Below, piece by piece: positions 58,998 through 64,000 of a stretch of 64,000 nucleotides of DNA. Every line of letters starts with the position of its first letter. Positions within the stretch are counted from its first letter, which is position 1. The notes beneath the pieces were generated by a model that was not told the origin of the DNA, did no database searches, and saw only the letters and a program-made list of their open reading frames with translations. This DNA is from Flavobacteriales bacterium (GTDB lineage: Bacteria; Bacteroidota; Bacteroidia; Flavobacteriales_D; Sanyastnellaceae), in NCBI GenBank assembly GCA_018402085.1, contig JAGYJM010000002.1:2805501-2869500 (forward strand), read 5' to 3'. Both the position numbers and the translations under genes were made by a program.

Positions 58998-60209
58998 GTG
59001 AACGTACCTTTTTACATTTCGAGGCGGTACCTCTTCTCGCGTAAATCGAGAAATATTATCAATGTCATTTCAGGCATCTCCATGTTTGTGGTTGCCTGTG
59101 TCACGGCGGCAATGATCACGATTCTCTCAGCCTTCAACGGCATCGAAAGCCTCGTTTCTGAACTCTTCTCCACTTTTGATGCTGAACTTACGGTTACGCC
59201 GGCTGAAGGAAAGGTCTTCGTTCCTGACAGCACTTTTTATGCAGAACTTAGCCAAATTCCTGAAATCACAGCCGTTTCTGCATCACTCGAAGATGATGTG
59301 ATCGTGCGCTTCGATGGCCAGCCCACAGTAGCGACACTGCGGGGAATTGACACCACCTTCGCTCAACTCACAGATATTGACGAAGTAATGCGGTACGGTG
59401 ATTTCCAGCTGAGCCGAAACGGCTACGAATGTGCTATTCCCGGTTTGGGAATACAAAATGAACTGGGCATTCCATTTCACCCTGAAGAATTTGCCGTCAT
59501 CAGCGTCAGTGCTCCGATGCGAGGCAAGAAACTGAGCCGGTACCGTGAAAAGGCGCTCAACACCTTACCATTACTCGTTAGTGGCGTCTTTAGTGTAAAT
59601 GCCGAAATGGATGTCAAGTATATTTTGACTCCGCTCAGCTTTGCTCGTGAGCTTTTTCAATATGACAACGAAGTCAGTCAGATATCCATTGGCTTGCATG
59701 ATGGTGTGCGACCGGAGCGTGTCAAAAAAACAGTTCAGCGTGTTATTGGCAAGTCTTATCTTGTAGAGACACGCTATGATAAAAACATCCTCGTGCATCA
59801 AACCAATCGCTCCGAAAAATGGGCGACCTTTCTAATTCTAGCCTTCATTATGGTCATTGCCGCTTTCAACATCATGGCTTCTCTGACCATGCTCATCATT
59901 GAAAAAAGGAAAGACATCTTCATATTGCAGAGTATGGGGTTTACCGCCGTACATATTCGAAAAGTCTTCAGTAATCAAGGAGTACTCATCAATGTGATTG
60001 GGGCTTTCAGCGGACTTTTCATCGGACTAGTCCTGTGCTATCTCCAAGATAGCGTTGGGTTAATTCGCCTCCAGGGTTCAATTGTCTCGCACTACCCTAT
60101 TCAGGTGCGCTGGCTGGATGTTTTGGGGGTATTGGTCACTGTGATTACCATTGGCACCCTCTTCTCAACGGCAATGGTGCGCTACCTGATCAGGCGCTTT
60201 GCGCTGTAA
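58998..60209 (+). CDS. FtsX-type ABC permease, LolC/LolE-like
   Basis: A 403-residue inner-membrane protein of the lipoprotein-releasing family. One N-terminal helix (VISGISMFVVACVTAAMITI) is preceded by FYISRRYLFSRKSRNIINV, typical of LolC/E. A large periplasmic domain follows (about 45-265, with FSTFDAELTVTPAEGKVF and RGIDTTFAQL). Three C-terminal helices carry FILAFIMVIAAFNIMASLTM, IEKRKDIFILQSMGF and the final LDVLGVLVTVITIGTLFS. It would move lipoproteins out of the inner membrane together with an LolD ATPase, which is not in the window. The GTG start is four bases after a -7-like box. Its end overlaps the convergent dusB by 20 bases. Confidence 0.9.
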   Translation: MNVPFYISRRYLFSRKSRNIINVISGISMFVVACVTAAMITILSAFNGIESLVSELFSTFDAELTVTPAEGKVFVPDSTFYAELSQIPEITAVSASLEDDVIVRFDGQPTVATLRGIDTTFAQLTDIDEVMRYGDFQLSRNGYECAIPGLGIQNELGIPFHPEEFAVISVSAPMRGKKLSRYREKALNTLPLLVSGVFSVNAEMDVKYILTPLSFARELFQYDNEVSQISIGLHDGVRPERVKKTVQRVIGKSYLVETRYDKNILVHQTNRSEKWATFLILAFIMVIAAFNIMASLTMLIIEKRKDIFILQSMGFTAVHIRKVFSNQGVLINVIGAFSGLFIGLVLCYLQDSVGLIRLQGSIVSHYPIQVRWLDVLGVLVTVITIGTLFSTAMVRYLIRRFAL

Positions 60210-61194
60210 AGATGAAGTCTCCGAATTCCTCCCTAATTGCTTCAAGTTTCTGCATCACTGCCGCTTCCGAGTCAAGGGTGACCAAGGCGAGACGATGATC
60301 CTTGAAATGAGGAATACCTTTGAAGTAATTGGCATAATGCCGGCGCATTTCTACGATACCCAGGCGCTCACCTTTCCACTTCACTGACATGCTAAGGTGA
60401 CTCGCTGCGGCATCTATACGCTCTGACAAAGTTGGTGGTGGCAAAATTTCGCCCGTAGCGAAATAATGCTTAATCTTTCTGAAAACCCAGGGGTTGCCGA
60501 TACTTGCCCGACCGATCATGATACCGTCAACACCGTATTTATTCCGGTATTCAAGCGCGCGCTGCGGAGAATCGATATCTCCATTACCAAACACCGGAAT
60601 ATGAATTCGCGGATTGCTCTTCACCTCAGCTATCAATGACCAGTCAGCGTCACCCTTGTACATCTGTTTGCGTGTACGTCCATGTATCGAAATCGCCTGA
60701 ATACCCACATCCTGCAAACGCTCAGCGACTTCAACAATGTACTTGGTGTTATCATCCCACCCGAGGCGTGTTTTAACGGTTACCGGTAAGTGGGTCGAGT
60801 TGACAATTTCTTTGGTCATCTCCACCATCTTCGGCACGTCTTGCAAAATGCCGGCACCTGCGCCTTTGCAAGCAACTTTCTTCACCGGACAACCATAATT
60901 GATGTCAATGATGTCAGGACCGGCTTCTTCAGTAATTTCAGTTGCCTGTCGCATCGATTCGATTTCCGAACCGAAAATCTGGATGCCAATCGGGCGCTCG
61001 TACTCGAAAATATCCAGCTTCTGCCTGCTTTTCGCCGCATCGCGGATAAGCCCTTCAGAGCTGATGAACTCCGTGTACATCATATCAGCACCGTGCTGCT
61101 TGCAGAGCGCACGAAATGGCGGGTCGCTCACATCTTCCATTGGAGCGAGCAAAAGCGGGAATTCTCCCAATTCTACCGTGCCGATTTTCACCAT
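60190..61194 (-). CDS. dusB: tRNA-dihydrouridine synthase, DusB type
   Basis: A 334-residue FMN enzyme that reduces uridines in tRNA. ATG 61194 begins MVKIGTVELGEFPLLLAPME, the family start; the frame extends 63 codons upstream, but that part is polar, unlike the family, and antisense to the next gene. Motifs: APMEDVSDPPFRALC, the catalytic Cys in DINYGCPVKKVACKGAG, the FMN Lys in LPVTVKTRLGW, AISIHGRTRKQMYKGDADW, VFGNGDIDSP and GIMIGRASIGNPWVF. The start is divergent from the CPBP protease gene with 75 bases between. Confidence 0.93.
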   Translation of the reverse strand: MVKIGTVELGEFPLLLAPMEDVSDPPFRALCKQHGADMMYTEFISSEGLIRDAAKSRQKLDIFEYERPIGIQIFGSEIESMRQATEITEEAGPDIIDINYGCPVKKVACKGAGAGILQDVPKMVEMTKEIVNSTHLPVTVKTRLGWDDNTKYIVEVAERLQDVGIQAISIHGRTRKQMYKGDADWSLIAEVKSNPRIHIPVFGNGDIDSPQRALEYRNKYGVDGIMIGRASIGNPWVFRKIKHYFATGEILPPPTLSERIDAAASHLSMSVKWKGERLGIVEMRRHYANYFKGIPHFKDHRLALVTLDSEAAVMQKLEAIREEFGDFIFTAQSA

Positions 61195-61269
61195 CTGCGT
61201 AACTTGGTCTTTTCGTTTGACAAATTTACGAAAACCCACACGGCTGTGTTTCGTCTTGTTCTTCAGCAC

Positions 61270-62238
61270 ATGAACCCCTGGTTCAAGGTGGTCTTTCTGA
61301 CCCTCTTGTTCATCGTAACGCTTTCGATCGCCGCCGGGCTTGGCGTGGCGCTCGCTGCTCAGTTTTGTGGTGTTTCGTTGCAAGACATTCAGAACGCAAG
61401 CTCATCTGCCGGAATGGCTGCTTTGGGCGGCTGCGTGTTGCGCTGGCTGAACAGCAGCAGCCAGATTTTCGGCTTCCTCGGAGCTTCGGTGCTTTTTGTT
61501 GTCTTGATGGGAGTAAAAAGCGTTGATCGCTTTTGGCTGCGTATGCCCTCTGCGACCATTTGGCTTCTTCCGTTGCTGACCTTGTTCAGCCTGCCGCTCA
61601 TTCAGGCAAGCTTCGAGGTGAATCAGTGGTTAATTCCTGAAGGCGGCGCCATTGAATCGTTGGTCAAGCCGCGCGAAGAGAACGCCGGGCAAATGCTTGA
61701 GGCTATGCTCGGAGGAGGAGGATACCCGAAGCTGCTACTAAACTTATTCATTGTGGCAGTGCTGCCTGCCATTTGCGAAGAAGTGCTCTTCAGAGGAACC
61801 TTACAGCCACTTTTGGCGAAAGCTACAGGAAATATTCACGTGGCCATTTGGTCGTCGGCATTCCTGTTCAGTTTCATTCACTTCCAGTTTTACGGCTTTT
61901 TACCCCGTCTTTTGCTTGGCGTCTATTTTGGTTACCTCGTGGTTCATGTCGGCAGCTTATGGCCGGCGATTCTGGCACACTTTCTGAACAATGCATGGGG
62001 TGTTTCAGCCTACTTTTTTTCGTCACAACGCGATGATCTTGATCTGACTGAGCTTGAATCGCAAAGCACTGCTTTGATTCCTTTGTTGATAGCTGCCGCC
62101 TTATTTACGCTCCTCTACTGGGTCATTTTGCAGCATTCCCGCTGGCCCGCCACCAAAACCGTCTATTTGCACATCACGCAGGATTCTCCTTCAGCAGGTG
62201 CTCAGCAAGCATCAGATCCTGCGGAGACGTCACCTTAA
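61270..62238 (+). CDS. CPBP family intramembrane metalloprotease
   Basis: A 322-residue membrane protein. ATG 61270 gives MNPWFKVVFLTLLFIVTLSI, a first helix; the frame is open much further upstream only because it runs antisense to dusB. The CPBP/Abi motifs are PAICEEVLFRGTLQP (EExxxR), SFIHFQFYGFLPRLLLGVYF (FxxxH) and PAILAHFLNNAW (HxxxN), which together form the metal site of the Rce1-like proteases. Bacterial members have been implicated in bacteriocin immunity or processing of peptides; the role here is unknown. Its 3' end overlaps ispD on the other strand by 65 bases. Confidence 0.9.
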   Translation: MNPWFKVVFLTLLFIVTLSIAAGLGVALAAQFCGVSLQDIQNASSSAGMAALGGCVLRWLNSSSQIFGFLGASVLFVVLMGVKSVDRFWLRMPSATIWLLPLLTLFSLPLIQASFEVNQWLIPEGGAIESLVKPREENAGQMLEAMLGGGGYPKLLLNLFIVAVLPAICEEVLFRGTLQPLLAKATGNIHVAIWSSAFLFSFIHFQFYGFLPRLLLGVYFGYLVVHVGSLWPAILAHFLNNAWGVSAYFFSSQRDDLDLTELESQSTALIPLLIAAALFTLLYWVILQHSRWPATKTVYLHITQDSPSAGAQQASDPAETSP

Positions 62239-62845
62239 TGTTTTCAGGGTTTCCGTCAACCAGCCTGATGGCATGTCCTGCGGCTTCAAACACGCTGGCA
62301 TCATCCGTAAAGAAAGGCTTATAGCCCTGTTGGTATGCATCCAGCAGATCTCTTCGATGAAAGCATTGTGGTGTTTGCACGATCCTGTAAGCATCCCGCG
62401 CTTCTGCGCGGTTAAAACCACCCTCAATACGGCGCAAACTCTCGGTCACAGGCACCACCGGCACAGCATTGCCTTGTATGGCAGCCGTATCAAAACACCG
62501 CTGAAGCGTTTCAATGCTTACCAGGGGGCGCACAGCGTCATGCACGCCCACCACCTCGGCACTCAGCAGCTCAAGTCCGGCCTGCACCGAATGAAAGCGC
62601 TCTGCACCACCCGGCACTACCGCATAGGCTTGAAAGTCGTATTGCATAGCGAGTTCATTCCAGTAAGCGATCCAGTCAGGGTGCATCGCAATCGTCATTT
62701 CGATATCGCCGTGAAAACGGCGGATGCGACGAAGCGTATGCACGATCAACGGAATTCCGTTGACCTCGATGAACTGCTTCGGCAGTTGACTTTTCATGCG
62801 ACTGCCACGTCCGCCCGCGACAATAACCATACCCCGTGTACTCAT
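62174..62845 (-). CDS. ispD: 2-C-methyl-D-erythritol 4-phosphate cytidylyltransferase
   Basis: A 223-residue enzyme of the non-mevalonate isoprenoid pathway. The CTP-binding loop is VIVAGGRGSRMKSQLPKQF with the Arg and Lys residues of the family. GGAERFHSVQAGLELL, VGVHDAVRPLVS, VPVVPVTESLR, QTPQCFHRRDL, and FTDDASVFEAAGHAIRLVDG follow in order. The C-terminus KVTSPQDLMLAEHLL is typical. A -7-like box (TATCTTTC, 62850-62857 minus) ends four bases before ATG. Confidence 0.95.
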   Translation of the reverse strand: MSTRGMVIVAGGRGSRMKSQLPKQFIEVNGIPLIVHTLRRIRRFHGDIEMTIAMHPDWIAYWNELAMQYDFQAYAVVPGGAERFHSVQAGLELLSAEVVGVHDAVRPLVSIETLQRCFDTAAIQGNAVPVVPVTESLRRIEGGFNRAEARDAYRIVQTPQCFHRRDLLDAYQQGYKPFFTDDASVFEAAGHAIRLVDGNPENIKVTSPQDLMLAEHLLKENPA

Positions 62846-62849
62846 AGCC

Positions 62850-62857
62850 GAAAGATA
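62850..62857 (-). promoter_or_regulatory. -7-like box, 4 nt before the ispD start
   Basis: The minus strand reads TATCTTTC, then GGCT, then ATG. It lies against the T-run of the upstream terminator, so termination and initiation are only a few bases apart. Confidence 0.5.
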
Positions 62858-62884
62858 AAAAAGGCCGCTCGGAGCGGCCTTTTA
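62857..62884 (-). terminator. Terminator of the superoxide dismutase gene
   Basis: GGCCGC, five-base loop, GCGGCC, flanked by A-runs and T-runs on both sides so that it can act in either direction. On the minus strand it ends in a run of six T. Confidence 0.85.
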
Positions 62885-62907
62885 ATTCGATTATTTCAAA
62901 GAAACGG

Positions 62908-63510
62908 TTATTTCGCCTCGTTATACCGACGTGCCACCTCATCCCAGTTGACCACTGCAAAGAAAGCGTTGATGTAATCAGGACGACGGTTCTGGTACTT
63001 GAGGTAGTAGGCGTGCTCCCACACGTCAAGGCCAAGAATCGGCGTGCCTTCACAACCGGCATCCGGCATAAGTGGATTATCCTGGTTTGGCGTTGAGCAA
63101 ACTTCAAGCTTTCCATTGTTCACGCACAGCCATGCCCAGCCTGAACCAAAACGGGTTGCCGCCGCATTGGAAAATTCATCCTGAAACTTCTCATAAGAAC
63201 CAAATGCGCTGTTGATTGCGTCAGCAAGTTCTCCTGAAGGCTGTCCACCTCCGTTCGGGCCCATAACCGTCCAGAACAGATTGTGGTTGTAAAAGCCGCC
63301 GCCGTTGTTGCGAATCGCCTTGTTATCGCTCGCCGTTCTGAGCAGCTCTTCAATGCTTTTGTTCGCATGGTCAGTGCCTTCGATTGCAGCGTTCAACTTA
63401 GTGGTGTAGCCCTGGTGGTGCTTCCCGTGGTGAATCTCCATCGTAGTCTTGTCGATGTGAGGTTCAAGTGCGTCAGTTGCGTAAGGTAAAGCGGGTAGTT
63501 CAAATGCCAT
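62908..63510 (-). CDS. sodA: Superoxide dismutase, Mn-type (Fe/Mn family)
   Basis: A 200-residue enzyme that dismutates superoxide. Metal ligands are in [15 protein letters not shown] (first His), GFYNHNLFW (second His) and [20 protein letters not shown] (Asp and His). The [11 protein letters not shown] stretch and Gln in [10 protein letters not shown] follow the Mn rather than Fe pattern, although members in Bacteroidota can be cambialistic. Length is normal. A -7 box (TACCTTTG, 63549-63556 minus) gives a leader of about 30 bases. Confidence 0.93.
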   Translation of the reverse strand: MAFELPALPYATDALEPHIDKTTMEIHHGKHHQGYTTKLNAAIEGTDHANKSIEELLRTASDNKAIRNNGGGFYNHNLFWTVMGPNGGGQPSGELADAINSAFGSYEKFQDEFSNAAATRFGSGWAWLCVNNGKLEVCSTPNQDNPLMPDAGCEGTPILGLDVWEHAYYLKYQNRRPDYINAFFAVVNWDEVARRYNEAK

Positions 63511-63548
63511 AACTCATATTTTTGGGTGAATAGATCGGTTTAAGTGTT

Positions 63549-63556
63549 CAAAGGTA
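63549..63556 (-). promoter_or_regulatory. -7 promoter box of the superoxide dismutase gene
   Basis: The minus strand reads TACCTTTG, 38 bases before the ATG at 63510. Unlike many promoters here, it leaves a true 5' leader. Confidence 0.55.
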
Positions 63557-63560
63557 CAAT

Positions 63561-64000
63561 TCAATTTGTGTCATTCACAGTGGCCTGTTGTTGTGCGCCC
63601 GGCTGTAACCTGAGCACGCCGTCAACGACCCTGTAATTATTGTATTCACGTGCAACGTTCAGCGCTTCTTCAAACACCGGGTCGTCTTCGAGCAAGATCC
63701 GGTAGTAGCTTTCTTCATCGAATACACTGCGCGCGATGTGGGCTTTCAAACGCACTTCAATGACTTCTCTGCTTTCACGGAGACCAAATTCGTCTCGGGC
63801 AACACCTTCTTCTGCCGCCAATGCTGCCAGTTCACTAATCATCTCATCACTCACCTCAAAAAGCTCCAGAAAGTTCTCTGCATTCTCATAGGCCTCGAGG
63901 CGCTCGCGCTCACGGTTTGCAAAGGCAAAACCGTATTCACGCATGATCCCGTTGTAGCTGAGTTCAGTGAGATAGAAGGAAGCGCCAACCGTATCGAGTG
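63561..64000 (-). CDS. C-terminal part of an S41-family C-terminal processing protease (cut by window)
   Basis: The frame is open to the window end, so only the last 145 or so residues are visible. They begin DTVGASFYLTELSYNGIMRE and continue YGFAFANRERERLEAYENAE. The helical segment EVIEVRLKAHIARSVFDEES, followed by YYRILLEDDPVFEEALNVAR, is typical of the extra C-terminal domain of Bacteroidota tail-specific (CtpA/Prc-like) proteases. The catalytic Ser-Lys dyad and PDZ domain would be upstream of the visible part. The short tail QPGAQQQATVNDTN is low complexity. Assignment rests on the C-terminal domain only. Confidence 0.65.
   Translation of the reverse strand, partial: LDTVGASFYLTELSYNGIMREYGFAFANRERERLEAYENAENFLELFEVSDEMISELAALAAEEGVARDEFGLRESREVIEVRLKAHIARSVFDEESYYRILLEDDPVFEEALNVAREYNNYRVVDGVLRLQPGAQQQATVNDTN

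Noticed and set aside
60790-61269. 160-codon N-terminal extension of the CPBP protease
   Set aside because: It is antisense to conserved dusB motifs and has no membrane or protease features; ATG 61270 begins a proper first helix.

Overview
The window comes from a Bacteroidota chromosome, most likely a marine-type member of the Flavobacteriales; genus and species cannot be assigned from sequence alone. The support is as follows. There is a PorP/SprF-family protein behind a PD40-repeat protein. At least three secreted proteins end in type A sorting domains of the type IX secretion system (T9SS). DUF2723, DUF5686 and DUF3109 genes are present. The promoter element is TAnnTTTG, and Shine-Dalgarno sites are essentially absent. 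Base composition is near 50% GC. I found no rRNA, tRNA, prophage, insertion sequence with a transposase, or CRISPR array.

Layout. 1-6.1 kb: a T9SS-associated pair (PD40 protein cut by the window edge, then PorP/SprF) and a large secreted M43-type metalloprotease. 6.2-11.7 kb: ruvC, divergent from a flippase-like/glycosyltransferase pair, then an orphan peptide-type ABC permease, proline dehydrogenase and a small membrane protein. 11.8-12.6 kb: a 119/120-bp repeat array. 12.6-24.3 kb: 3-hydroxyanthranilate dioxygenase, a Cys-rich secreted protein with three near-identical 504-bp repeats, a DUF2723 membrane giant, a sigma-54 response regulator with an Hpt-like partner, and a glycine-rich T9SS cargo. 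24.4-30.6 kb: purN-marC-rnhA, a glutaryl-CoA dehydrogenase-like enzyme, then an omega-amidase/FkbM methyltransferase/aminotransferase cluster on the minus strand. 30.6-44.8 kb: gene-poor and repeat-rich, with a 192-bp array, many palindromes and octamer tracts, interrupted by DUF3109, DUF5686, radical SAM, DAACS symporter, amine-oxidase-like and hipBA genes. 44.8-54.2 kb: a second flippase-like protein, a cystathionine gamma-synthase/lyase-kmo pair, methylmalonyl-CoA epimerase, small secreted proteins, an SDR and gdhA. 54.6-64 kb: a dockerin-like secreted protein, a membrane protein plus cytochrome c, hflX, rbfA, a methyltransferase, lolE-like, dusB, a CPBP protease, ispD, Mn-type SOD and the C-terminal end of a C-terminal processing protease.

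How the genes fit together. Amino-acid metabolism is prominent: proline oxidation, kynurenine 3-monooxygenase and 3-hydroxyanthranilate dioxygenase, a glutaryl-CoA dehydrogenase-like enzyme, transamination with omega-amidase, transsulfuration, NADP-type glutamate dehydrogenase and a dicarboxylate/glutamate symporter. This fits a peptide- and amino-acid-using heterotroph that also exports large adhesive or proteolytic proteins through T9SS.

The two most unusual signals are not protein-coding. First, the intergenic space is built from a vocabulary of short palindromes whose stems change on both arms together, embedded in 8-bp-phased low-complexity tracts and in 18-, 119/120- and 192-bp tandem arrays. 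Second, at least thirteen genes have a Bacteroidota -7 box only 3-6 nt before the start codon, which predicts leaderless mRNAs and resolves several start sites.
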